Positions 1 through 8,164 of a stretch of DNA of 64,000 nucleotides are shown one piece after another. This DNA is from Aminobacterium mobile DSM 12262 (GTDB lineage: Bacteria; Synergistota; Synergistia; Synergistales; Aminobacteriaceae). A program made the translations under genes and the position numbers. A model generated the notes under the pieces. That model had not been told where the DNA came from. It was given only the letters and a program-made list of their open reading frames with translations, and ran no database searches. Each line of letters opens with the position of its first letter. Positions within the stretch are counted from its first letter, which is position 1. The stretch is from positions 109,771-173,770 of the forward strand of contig NZ_JAFZ01000003.1 in assembly GCF_000526395.1 (NCBI RefSeq), given 5' to 3'.

Positions 1-642
1 AATGGGAAAGGCGAAATGCGTATGGGAGAAGGGGCTATTACAGATTTCAAAGCGGTAAAGGTAGGAGCGGCTCTTTATGGCCTTTCGTCTATACGATTTG
101 TTTCAGTAGTAGCTCCATTTAAGTTGGAAACGCATCGCATTCTTCTCGATAATGCCAAGGCGACGGCTGTGGAGGGAGATCCGATCTATCGCTTCATTAA
201 GGCCTCCGGTCCAATTGGATTTGATACCTCCTTAGGGCTTCAGTGTAGTGGAAACGCAAATATACAGGTATTAAATGCTCTTTTTGGAGGAGTAGCGGGT
301 GTTCTTGGCGCGGGTTCAGGAAAATCTTTGGAAGATGTGGTGAGAGGGGCCCTATCGGGGGCTAAAACAGGATTGGAAAAGCCTGATTTCAGAGATGTAT
401 CTTTTTATGTAGGAGGGACTATTGCTGATCCCAGCTTTTCCAGTGTTAAAATAGCTCCTGCCCCTCAGGGAGCGCAGCAGCAGGTTCCTCAAAAAGCACC
501 TGTAGAGCAGACAGCTCCAACTCCATCTCCATCTCAGGAAGTGCCTACTGAACAGCAGCCTGCCGAAAAAGAGCAGAAACCAGAGAAACTTCTGGAAGAG
601 GCTATTCAGGAAGGGCTCAAAAACATTTTAAAATTGAACTGA
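1..642 (+). CDS. C-terminal part of a probable AsmA-like envelope protein (partial)
   Basis: The reading frame is open from the first base of the window, so the gene almost certainly starts upstream; an internal ATG at 16 is the first in view. The visible part has alternating beta-type segments (residues about 20-150), then a Pro/Gln/Glu-rich low-complexity tail from about residue 150 that ends in Lys/Leu-rich sequence. Repeating strand-rich segments followed by a glycine-rich stretch resemble the C-terminal part of AsmA/TamB-like proteins that span the periplasm of diderm bacteria, but no diagnostic motif is visible. The function is therefore a guess from overall texture. The next gene follows after fewer than 30 bases in the same direction. 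Confidence 0.4.
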   Translation, partial: NGKGEMRMGEGAITDFKAVKVGAALYGLSSIRFVSVVAPFKLETHRILLDNAKATAVEGDPIYRFIKASGPIGFDTSLGLQCSGNANIQVLNALFGGVAGVLGAGSGKSLEDVVRGALSGAKTGLEKPDFRDVSFYVGGTIADPSFSSVKIAPAPQGAQQQVPQKAPVEQTAPTPSPSQEVPTEQQPAEKEQKPEKLLEEAIQEGLKNILKLN

Positions 643-669
643 TTTTTCATTTCGAAGCAGGTGAGATTG

Positions 670-1410
670 GTGAGGCTATGGGCTTTTAACGGGAGCCCCC
701 GCGGTTCGCGAGGGGCAACGGCTATGATGATAAACACGTTTTTAAAAGGGGCAAGGAGAGGAGGCGCAGAAACCCACGCAATTTCTCTCAGTGAGAAGGT
801 TATCCATCCGTGTCTTGGTTCTTTATATTGTTGGACGAAAACTCCTGGTCGGTGCCTTCTTCAAGACGATATGCGTCTGCTGCTGAAATGTTTTGTAGAG
901 GCTGATGTGGTGATACTTGCGACCCCGCTCCATTTTTTAGGGGTTACTGCTATTATGAAGGCCTTTATTGACAGGCTTCTCCCATGTTTTCGTCCAGAGA
1001 CATCCCCTGACAATCCTCGAGTGAAGCTTTGTTTTCGAGATAGAAAGGAGCCGCTTCCCATTGTTGTGATGGGAAGTGGCAGTTTTTCTGAAGAAAAGTC
1101 TTTCCATTCTTTGAGCAGCTATATGCATGTTTTAGCGGAAAACATAGAAGGAGGACATGTAGCTCTGGAAATATATCGATCACAGTCCGATTTCCTTCAT
1201 CAAAGGAGCGTAGAGGCAGCGGACAGTGTTAATAGATATCTCGATGCTCTTGAAGAGGCTGGAAATAGCTTTGTCCTTTCAGGTAAAATAGAAACTGATC
1301 TCAAGGAAAGACTCTCTATGCCATTAGCAGATGGGCAAACGTATTCCAGTTATTTTTATGATTATTGGACATCTATTTTTCAAACGAATGGAGTTAACGG
1401 AGGACGGTAG
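670..1410 (+). CDS. NADPH-dependent FMN reductase / flavodoxin-like fold protein
   Basis: The N-terminus carries the NGSPRG loop typical of NADPH-dependent FMN reductases (iron-sulfur flavoprotein group), which bind the FMN phosphate. It is followed by an ATPLHFLG segment and an IDR helix, which match the flavin-contacting region of this family. Such proteins pass electrons from NAD(P)H to flavin or quinone-like acceptors in the cytoplasm; the substrate cannot be read from sequence. The C-terminal 80 residues are not recognised. I prefer the GTG at 670, because an AGGTGA ribosome site sits five bases before it; a GTG at 661 is the alternative. The stop codon lies inside the stem of a terminator shared with the convergent glgA. 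Confidence 0.7.
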   Translation: MRLWAFNGSPRGSRGATAMMINTFLKGARRGGAETHAISLSEKVIHPCLGSLYCWTKTPGRCLLQDDMRLLLKCFVEADVVILATPLHFLGVTAIMKAFIDRLLPCFRPETSPDNPRVKLCFRDRKEPLPIVVMGSGSFSEEKSFHSLSSYMHVLAENIEGGHVALEIYRSQSDFLHQRSVEAADSVNRYLDALEEAGNSFVLSGKIETDLKERLSMPLADGQTYSSYFYDYWTSIFQTNGVNGGR

Positions 1411-1432
1411 AATCTTTACCGTCCTTTCTTTT
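1401..1432 (+). terminator. intrinsic terminator overlapping two stop codons
   Basis: A nine-base-pair perfect stem (1401-1409 with 1417-1425) and seven-base loop are followed by a T-rich run on the plus strand. The stem contains the stop codon region of the FMN reductase-like gene and the last codons of glgA, so two convergent genes share it. On the minus strand there is no T run, so it should work mainly for the plus strand. Confidence 0.75.
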
Positions 1433-2873
1433 TATTCATGAGAGCGCTTTCGTAAATTTTTTTGTAGTGGAGTGATGATGCATTCCATGAAAAATCCTGT
1501 CCCATGCCACGCTTTACTATCTCTTCCCAACGTTTTCTGTCACGAAAGGCATTAAATGCTCTTTGAGCTGTTTCAAAAAGAGAGGAGGCGGTGTAGGTTT
1601 CAAAGGTAAATCCATATCCTTCCTTGTCATGATCGGCATCTTTTATAGTGTCTGCCAACCCGCCTATTTCTCTTACTATGGGGACAGTTCCATAGCGTAA
1701 GGCTATCAGTTGAGCTAAGCCGCAAGGTTCGTAGAGAGAAGGCATGAGAAGCATATCAGAACCAGCATAGGCAGTATGAGAAAACTCTTCATGAAACCCA
1801 TTGAAAAAAACAACGTGGTCTGGATAATCTTTTGCTGTTTTGTGGAGATGCATTTCAAAATCAGGATTACCGGAACCGATAAAAATACACCGAAACCCTA
1901 GTTTCAATAATTCTGGGAGAGCTGGAAGTAAAATGTCATATCCTTTTTGTAGTGTAATTCGGCTTATAGATAGAAGCAATGGACTGTGTTCCTCTCTCCA
2001 TCCAATCTGGTTAAGCAAGGCACTACGGCACTCTTTCTTCCCTTCTAAATTTTCAGACGAGTATAAAGACGGGATAATGTGGTCGCAAGTAGGAGACCAC
2101 TGCTCGTCTATGCCGTTAAGTACGCCATGGAGCTTAAAGTGATTTTCGCGCAACACTCCGTCTAATCCATACCCCATGGCTCGTGTCTGTATCTCTTCTG
2201 CATATCGAGGGCTTACTGTTGTTACGAGATCTGAGGTTATAATAGCTCCTTTTAACAGATTAACGTGACCAAAATATTCTAGCCCGTAAATAGTAAAAGC
2301 TTCATCCCCAATTCCCCACTCGTCTAGAACATGAAACGGCAATATTCCTTGATGCGCTACATTATGGATAGTGAAGAGTGTAGCTGGTTGAAGTGTTTTG
2401 TTACGATAATATTTATGCCACGAGAGCGCTATGGGTACTAAGGCTGAAGGCCAATCATGACAATGGATAATATCTGGAATCCAACGGGTCCGTTTTTCTA
2501 GCTCAAGGGCGGCAAAAGAAAGAAAGGCGAAGGGAAGCACGCTATCTGACGTCATTTCGTGGGGATATATGGGAATTCCTTCAAATAAATTAGGATTCTC
2601 AAGGATAAAAACAGGAACCCCATCAATTACCGCTTTCCATATTTTCCCGCTATAGACCTGCCATTTAAGGGCAGCGTGAAGTTGCGCAGGCAAACGAGTC
2701 AGCTTCTCTCCTTTCTTATTGGCTCTTTCAAGAACTCCAGGCCAGGCGGGAGTGATAACACGTACGTCTATATTCAGTTTTTTCAGGGCTTTGGGAAGCG
2801 AGCCTACCACATCTCCCAATCCTCCTGCTTTCGAAAGAGGGGCCATTTCAGTAGCGACATGAAGAACTTTCAA
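1416..2873 (-). CDS. glgA: glycogen synthase (ADP-glucose type, GT5)
   Basis: GlgA transfers glucose from ADP-glucose to the non-reducing end of an alpha-1,4-glucan. The 485-residue length is typical of bacterial GT5 enzymes. The N-terminal KAGGLGDV motif (residues 15-22) binds the ADP-glucose phosphates, and the C-terminal half has the PSLYEPCGL segment with the conserved Glu and the GGLADT loop. Translation starts at a TTG with a good GGAAGGTGA site upstream. It is the last gene of the minus-strand malQ-glgP-glgA operon, 22 bases after glgP. ADP-glucose pyrophosphorylase (glgC) is not in the window and must be elsewhere if this enzyme uses ADP-glucose. Confidence 0.93.
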   Translation of the reverse strand: MKVLHVATEMAPLSKAGGLGDVVGSLPKALKKLNIDVRVITPAWPGVLERANKKGEKLTRLPAQLHAALKWQVYSGKIWKAVIDGVPVFILENPNLFEGIPIYPHEMTSDSVLPFAFLSFAALELEKRTRWIPDIIHCHDWPSALVPIALSWHKYYRNKTLQPATLFTIHNVAHQGILPFHVLDEWGIGDEAFTIYGLEYFGHVNLLKGAIITSDLVTTVSPRYAEEIQTRAMGYGLDGVLRENHFKLHGVLNGIDEQWSPTCDHIIPSLYSSENLEGKKECRSALLNQIGWREEHSPLLLSISRITLQKGYDILLPALPELLKLGFRCIFIGSGNPDFEMHLHKTAKDYPDHVVFFNGFHEEFSHTAYAGSDMLLMPSLYEPCGLAQLIALRYGTVPIVREIGGLADTIKDADHDKEGYGFTFETYTASSLFETAQRAFNAFRDRKRWEEIVKRGMGQDFSWNASSLHYKKIYESALMNKKKGR

Positions 2874-2895
2874 CGTACGTCACCTTCCTCTCTCA

Positions 2896-4629
2896 TTACA
2901 TACCTCGAAAGGCTATGCCATATGCTTTTTCACAATACTCCTTTACCACTCTGTGTGTATGAAAGTAGCAGCTGTTGATTGCTATTGTATTTTTCATCAT
3001 ATTTATCCACTTGTTCCTATCATCGTAATAAGTGGGGATGATTTTTTTCTCAAGCTTATCGAAAAGGTCCAAAGCGTCCTGTGACTCGTTATAGACATGA
3101 AGATCTGAGCTGCTAGGTTCAGGTCCGATAGACCAACCTGTTATGTCTTCTATCCATCCCTCAATCCACCACCCGTCCAAGACAGAAAAATTCATAACTC
3201 CATTTAATGCACACTTCATTCCACTCGTTCCCGAAGCTTCTCTTGGCCGAAGCGGTGTGTTGAGCCACAGGTCTACACCTTGCGTCATGAGTCGTCCTAA
3301 ATCCATAGTGTAATTGGGGAGGTAAATAATGGGGATAAAGGGATTGACCTTATTTGATATATTTAAAATTTCTTGTATAAGGGCTTTCCCGCCCTCGTCT
3401 TTGGGATGGGCTTTACCTGAAAAAATCAGTTGCAGCTTCCCGTGCCCTATTTGCGTGAGTCTTTTTATATCGGAAAATATAAGGTCAGCTCGTTTGTATG
3501 TGGCGGCTCTTCGTGCGAAACCTATAGTGAGAATGTCAGATTTTAAATCCCATCCGGTTTCTTCAAGAACGTATGTCAAAAGGCGCATCTTAGAGGCCTG
3601 GTGAACCTTCCAAAGCTCATCTGACGGTAGGGCTAGAGCTTGAATAAGACGGCCAGGTTCGTTCTCCCATCCTGGAATGTGTCGAGAAAGAAGGTTTTTT
3701 ATCCCAGGGCTGATCCAAGTCATGGGGTGTATCCCATTTGTGACGTTTTGGATATTAGGCACATTAAAAAGCTTGCGACTTACTTCTGCGTGTTTTTTTG
3801 ACACCCCGTTTACGAAATGACTGTATCGGAATCCCAGCTCTGTCATCGAAACTCCTTCTGAAGGCATCATGCGTTTTAAGGTGGCGAGAGCATCTTCCGA
3901 CATAGTTTTTTCTATCAGGTCATATTTGAAATAATCATGTCCTGCTGCAACAGGTGTATGTGTTGTAAATACTACCTGTTCTCGAACCTTTTGAGGGTCG
4001 TAATAACCCATTTCCCGCATAAGTTCGAGAGTTAAAAAGCCTGCATGTCCCTCGTTAAGATGAAAAGTTTCTATGTTGTTGTAACCTAAATCCCTTAAGA
4101 TCCTAAGACCTCCTACTCCCAAGATAATTTCCTGACATAGACGACAAAGAATATCTCCGCCATAGAGAGACCATGTAAATTGACGATCTTCAGGTTGGTT
4201 CAATTCAAAGTCTGTATCGAGAAAATAAATAGGAACGGTATATCCTGTAAGACCGGATATCTCATAACTCCAAGCTCTAATTCGAACATCACGACTTTGT
4301 ATAGACACTGATATCTGATTAGGCAGCAAAGTAAGTTCTGCAGCTGGATCCCAAGTTGAAGGTTTTTCTATTTGCCAGTTTTCTTTAGTGAACGCCTGTT
4401 CAAAGTATCCCTTGCGATATAGGAGGGTAACGCCTACCATAGGGACCCCAAGGTCAGCGGCGCTTTTTAACATATCTCCAGCAAGAAGACCAAGGCCGCC
4501 TGCATACGTAGGGATAGAAGATTTAATTCCTATTTCCATTGAAAAATAGGCTACTGTGCGGAACGAAGGGTCCTGTCCCGTAAAATCTTGAATAGCCCGT
4601 CCCAAAGTTGCCCGAGAATAGGAAGACAT
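2896..4629 (-). CDS. glgP: alpha-glucan (glycogen/maltodextrin) phosphorylase, short GT35 type
   Basis: This enzyme releases glucose-1-phosphate from storage glucan with inorganic phosphate and pyridoxal phosphate. At 577 residues it belongs to the short bacterial/archaeal phosphorylase subfamily (TIGR02094-like), well below the roughly 800 residues of the classical enzyme. The GTSGMK motif near residue 490 contains the Lys that holds pyridoxal phosphate, followed by the subfamily-typical VLDGWW. The HLNEGHAG and TTHTPVAAGHD segments are also family features. The start ATG follows an AAGGTGAG site. Its place between malQ and glgA makes the operon able both to build and to mobilise glucan. Confidence 0.93.
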   Translation of the reverse strand: MSSYSRATLGRAIQDFTGQDPSFRTVAYFSMEIGIKSSIPTYAGGLGLLAGDMLKSAADLGVPMVGVTLLYRKGYFEQAFTKENWQIEKPSTWDPAAELTLLPNQISVSIQSRDVRIRAWSYEISGLTGYTVPIYFLDTDFELNQPEDRQFTWSLYGGDILCRLCQEIILGVGGLRILRDLGYNNIETFHLNEGHAGFLTLELMREMGYYDPQKVREQVVFTTHTPVAAGHDYFKYDLIEKTMSEDALATLKRMMPSEGVSMTELGFRYSHFVNGVSKKHAEVSRKLFNVPNIQNVTNGIHPMTWISPGIKNLLSRHIPGWENEPGRLIQALALPSDELWKVHQASKMRLLTYVLEETGWDLKSDILTIGFARRAATYKRADLIFSDIKRLTQIGHGKLQLIFSGKAHPKDEGGKALIQEILNISNKVNPFIPIIYLPNYTMDLGRLMTQGVDLWLNTPLRPREASGTSGMKCALNGVMNFSVLDGWWIEGWIEDITGWSIGPEPSSSDLHVYNESQDALDLFDKLEKKIIPTYYDDRNKWINMMKNTIAINSCYFHTHRVVKEYCEKAYGIAFRGM

Positions 4630-4649
4630 TACGACTCACCTTCTTTTTG

Positions 4650-6146
4650 TTAGGTTCTTCCATATGTTTGTGAAAGAAGGAATAGAGAAGAAGAAAGTTG
4701 TTCTGTAAAGGCTATATTGGGAACTCTCCATTCCCAATTTCCTTTCGATAGCGAAGGAGTGTTTATGCGACTGGAACTTCCAAGGTTAAGAATATCTTGC
4801 ATTGGAATTATGGCCACAGAGGCTACAGACATGAGAGCCATTCGAATGAAGACTGAAGCCACATTAAATGAGGTAACTTCCTGACCGGTATACGTTATAA
4901 GTCGCTTTTTCTCTTCTAATAGAGCCTCTTCCTCAAACCACCCGCGAGCTGTATTATTGTCATGTGTTCCCGTATATACGATATTCTTGGGGCGGTGATT
5001 ATGGAGAATATAGGGGTTCTGTGGCATAGAACTGTCGAAAGCAAACAGGAGAACAAGCATCCCCGGGAGCTCGTATTTTTTCATCATTGCTGTCACGTCA
5101 GGTGTAATAATCCCTAGATTTTCTGCTACGAAAGGCATAGAGGGAAAGTTTTTTTTAAGGCACGATAAAAAACTCTCCCCTTCCCCTTGTTCCCAATGGC
5201 CATGTACAGCGGTTTTTTCATGAGAGGGAATAGACCAATATGCGATAAGTCCTCGAAAATGATCGATTCTTAAGATATGGAAAAAATTCAGGGCGTAGGA
5301 AATGCGTTTCATCCACCATTGAAAGTTATCTTCTTTTAATAAAACCCACTTATAGAGAGGATTCCCCCATCGTTGCCCTGTAGAACTGAAGTAGTCTGGG
5401 GGAACTCCAGCAATAAACTCGGGCTTAAGTTGAGAATCAAGTTGAAAAAATTCAGGGTGGCTCCATACATCGGCGCTGTCATAACTTACATAAATAGGGA
5501 GATCACCAATGAGACAGATATTATGTTTCTGACAATAATTTTTTAACCCATTCATTTGGGAATAGGCGATAAATTGAATGAAGATGGTTAGGAAAATTTC
5601 CTCTTCATATTCATTCCAAATCTTTTTTAGAGCTTGAGGGGATCGGAAACGAAAAGGTTCAGGCCAGCAATTCCAAGAAAGATTGTTATGGAGACGGCGA
5701 AGGGTGACAAAGAGAGCGAAGTCTTTGAGCCACATTTCCTGTTCTTCCAGAAAGTAGAGAAGAGGATCAGAGCCTTTCTGCCTTAAAAAAGAATAAAAAG
5801 CTTTTTTGAGAAGAGGTAGTTTTCCCTCTTGGGCTTGCTCATAATTCACAGAAAGCTGAGAATGCGAAATAGGAGGGGATAGGTCTTTTCCCTCTAGAAA
5901 TCTTTCATTAGCAAGATCATCCAGAGAGATGAGGAGCGGAGAACAAGCGAATGTAGAGATACTGCTATAGGGAGAATTTCCGAGCCCCACTTCAGTAGGT
6001 GTTAAAGGCAAAATTTGCCAATAAGATTGTCCAGCTTGTGCCAACCAATCTACAAAGTTTCTGGCACTTTCCCCAAAATCTCCTATAGCCCAACGAGATG
6101 GTAGAGAAAAGATTGGCAATAGAATTCCAGCTCCCCTGTGGCTCAT
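4650..6146 (-). CDS. malQ: 4-alpha-glucanotransferase (amylomaltase, GH77)
   Basis: MalQ moves alpha-1,4-glucan segments between oligosaccharides, turning short maltodextrins into chains that phosphorylase can use and releasing glucose. The 498-residue protein shows the GH77 motifs: LRIDHFRG with nucleophile Asp295, VAENLG with the acid/base Glu, and YTGTHDNNT with the third carboxylate. The N-terminal region near residue 40 (ILPLTPTE) is also typical. The ATG is preceded by a strong GGAGGTG site. It is first in the minus-strand operon with glgP and glgA, and divergent from glgB across 112 bases. Confidence 0.93.
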   Translation of the reverse strand: MSHRGAGILLPIFSLPSRWAIGDFGESARNFVDWLAQAGQSYWQILPLTPTEVGLGNSPYSSISTFACSPLLISLDDLANERFLEGKDLSPPISHSQLSVNYEQAQEGKLPLLKKAFYSFLRQKGSDPLLYFLEEQEMWLKDFALFVTLRRLHNNLSWNCWPEPFRFRSPQALKKIWNEYEEEIFLTIFIQFIAYSQMNGLKNYCQKHNICLIGDLPIYVSYDSADVWSHPEFFQLDSQLKPEFIAGVPPDYFSSTGQRWGNPLYKWVLLKEDNFQWWMKRISYALNFFHILRIDHFRGLIAYWSIPSHEKTAVHGHWEQGEGESFLSCLKKNFPSMPFVAENLGIITPDVTAMMKKYELPGMLVLLFAFDSSMPQNPYILHNHRPKNIVYTGTHDNNTARGWFEEEALLEEKKRLITYTGQEVTSFNVASVFIRMALMSVASVAIIPMQDILNLGSSSRINTPSLSKGNWEWRVPNIAFTEQLSSSLFLLSQTYGRT

Positions 6147-6206
6147 GCTCTCACCTCCAAATGTAACATGGGAGCACGATCATTTTACACCAACAACTTG
6201 GAAGAT

Positions 6207-6215
6207 TGGTATAAT
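6207..6215 (+). promoter_or_regulatory. extended -10 promoter for glgB
   Basis: The short divergent region between malQ and glgB contains TGG followed directly by TATAAT, a perfect extended -10 element. No good -35 box lies 16-18 bases upstream, as is usual for this promoter class. It is about 44 bases before the glgB start codon. Confidence 0.6.
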
Positions 6216-6258
6216 TTAAAAAAATTATATTTTGTTTCGGAAGTGAGGGGCGTAGCGA

Positions 6259-8163
6259 ATGGAAAAACAGGAAAAATTCTCTCTCTTCTCGGAATTTGAC
6301 GTTTATCTATTTAAGGAAGGAACTCATTATGCTCTTTATGAGAAAATGGGAGCTCATTCCTTATCCGTTGAGGGCGTAGAAGGAACATATTTTGCTCTCT
6401 GGGCTCCTAGCGCACGCCACGTATCCGTAATTGGCGATTTTAACGAGTGGAATCCATCCCTTCATTTTTTGAATCAACGAGCGGATGGAAGTGGCATATG
6501 GGAGGGCTTTATTCCTAGGACTCAACTAGGGGATCGATACAAGTTCCACGTAGAGACTTTTTTCGGAGAGTTTTTTGATAAGGGAGATCCTTTTGCTTTC
6601 TTATGGGAAGAGCCTCCTAAAACAGCTTCAGTTATTACGACTCTGGATTATTTGTGGGGAGATAATGAGTGGCTTGACAAAAGAAAAAACATAGATTGGG
6701 CACAATATCCTCTTACTTTTTATGAAGTGCATCTTGGATCGTGGATGAGGTCTTCCGATGAAAGATGGTTGAATTATAAAGAGATAGCTTCGCATTTAGT
6801 TGCTTATGTAAAAGAAATGGGGTTCTCCGCTGTAGAAATTATGCCTGTTATGGAGCATCCTTTCTATGGATCTTGGGGATACCAAGTGACAGGCTTTTTC
6901 GCTCCAACACGACGATACGGTATCCCTCAGGATTTTATGTTTCTTATCGATGCTCTTCATCAGGCAGGAATTGCTGTTTTTCTCGATTGGGTTCCTTCTC
7001 ATTTCCCTTCTGATAGTCATGGCTTAGCCTCTTTTGATGGAACGGCTCTGTATGAACATCTGGATATGAAGCAACGGATCCATCCAGAATGGAAGAGCTA
7101 TCTTTTCAATTATGGAAGAACAGAAGTGGCAGAGATCTTAATAAACAGCGCATTGTTTTGGCTTGATTATTATCATGCAGATGGGCTTCGTGTCGATGGC
7201 GTGGCTTCGATGCTTTATTTAGATTATGGAAGGAAAGATGGAGAATGGGTTCCTAACAAGTATGGTGGCAGGGAAAACTTGCAGGCAGTTTCCTTTCTCC
7301 AGAAGCTGAATCAGGCTATTTTTTATCGCTTCCCTTCCGTTCAGACTATTGCTGAAGAATCCACAGCATGGCCTCTTGTTACGAAGCCTCCTTATGATGG
7401 GGGGTTGGGTTTTAGCCTTAAATGGAATATGGGATGGATGCACGATATCTTAGACTATATGTCTCTTGATCCATTCTACAGGCAATTCCACCAGAATGAT
7501 TTGACGTTCAGCTTTATGTATGCATTTTCGGAAAATTTTGTGCTCCCCTTTTCTCACGATGAGGTTGTTTATGGGAAACGATCTCTTCTTTGGAAGATGC
7601 CAGGTGATCTGAACCAAAAATTTGCTCAATTACGACTCTTATTTGGATATATGTATGCCCATCCAGGAAAGAAATTAATTTTTATGGGAGGAGAATTTGG
7701 GCAATGCAGGGAATGGGACCATCAAAGGGCTGTAGATTGGTGGTTACTCGGTGAAAAGGTTCATAAAAACTTACAGCGGTGGGTGCAAGATTTGAATCGC
7801 TTCTATACAGAGGAACAGTCTCTTCATGGATGGGATTTTATCCGGGGAGGGGTTGAGTGGATAGGATGTTCCGACAGTTCTGCCAGTGTCCTGGGCTTTT
7901 TACGAAGGGCAAAGGGGATTCCTCCTATTTTAGCCCTTTTCAATTTTACCCCAGTCCCAAGGTTTCAATATGATGTGGAGGTTTCAGAGGGAGGGTATTG
8001 GTTAGAACTTCTGAACAGTGATGGAGAGGTCTATGGAGGAGATGGAGTGGGCAATTTAGGTGGGCAGAGAGCTTTGGATCGGCCGGGGAATTCTATGCGC
8101 TACTCCCTTTCTCTGACCCTTCCTCCTTTTGGCGCTCTTTTCTTCAGAAAAGAGGGAGAATGA
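6259..8163 (+). CDS. glgB: 1,4-alpha-glucan branching enzyme (GH13)
   Basis: GlgB cuts an alpha-1,4 chain and rejoins it by an alpha-1,6 bond, making the branches of glycogen. The 634-residue protein has an N-terminal CBM48 segment (about 30-130, with GDFNEW) and a GH13 barrel. Catalytic motifs are clear: DWVPSHFP, GLRVDG with nucleophile Asp313, AEES with acid Glu366, and FSHDE with Asp434. The FMGGEFGQ motif is also branching-enzyme-like. A C-terminal all-beta domain follows. The start ATG at 6259 lies about 10 bases after a GGAAGTGAGG site. It is the first gene of a plus-strand pair with the GH57 protein, one base apart, and divergent from malQ-glgP-glgA. Confidence 0.95.
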   Translation: MEKQEKFSLFSEFDVYLFKEGTHYALYEKMGAHSLSVEGVEGTYFALWAPSARHVSVIGDFNEWNPSLHFLNQRADGSGIWEGFIPRTQLGDRYKFHVETFFGEFFDKGDPFAFLWEEPPKTASVITTLDYLWGDNEWLDKRKNIDWAQYPLTFYEVHLGSWMRSSDERWLNYKEIASHLVAYVKEMGFSAVEIMPVMEHPFYGSWGYQVTGFFAPTRRYGIPQDFMFLIDALHQAGIAVFLDWVPSHFPSDSHGLASFDGTALYEHLDMKQRIHPEWKSYLFNYGRTEVAEILINSALFWLDYYHADGLRVDGVASMLYLDYGRKDGEWVPNKYGGRENLQAVSFLQKLNQAIFYRFPSVQTIAEESTAWPLVTKPPYDGGLGFSLKWNMGWMHDILDYMSLDPFYRQFHQNDLTFSFMYAFSENFVLPFSHDEVVYGKRSLLWKMPGDLNQKFAQLRLLFGYMYAHPGKKLIFMGGEFGQCREWDHQRAVDWWLLGEKVHKNLQRWVQDLNRFYTEEQSLHGWDFIRGGVEWIGCSDSSASVLGFLRRAKGIPPILALFNFTPVPRFQYDVEVSEGGYWLELLNSDGEVYGGDGVGNLGGQRALDRPGNSMRYSLSLTLPPFGALFFRKEGE

Positions 8164-8164
8164 A

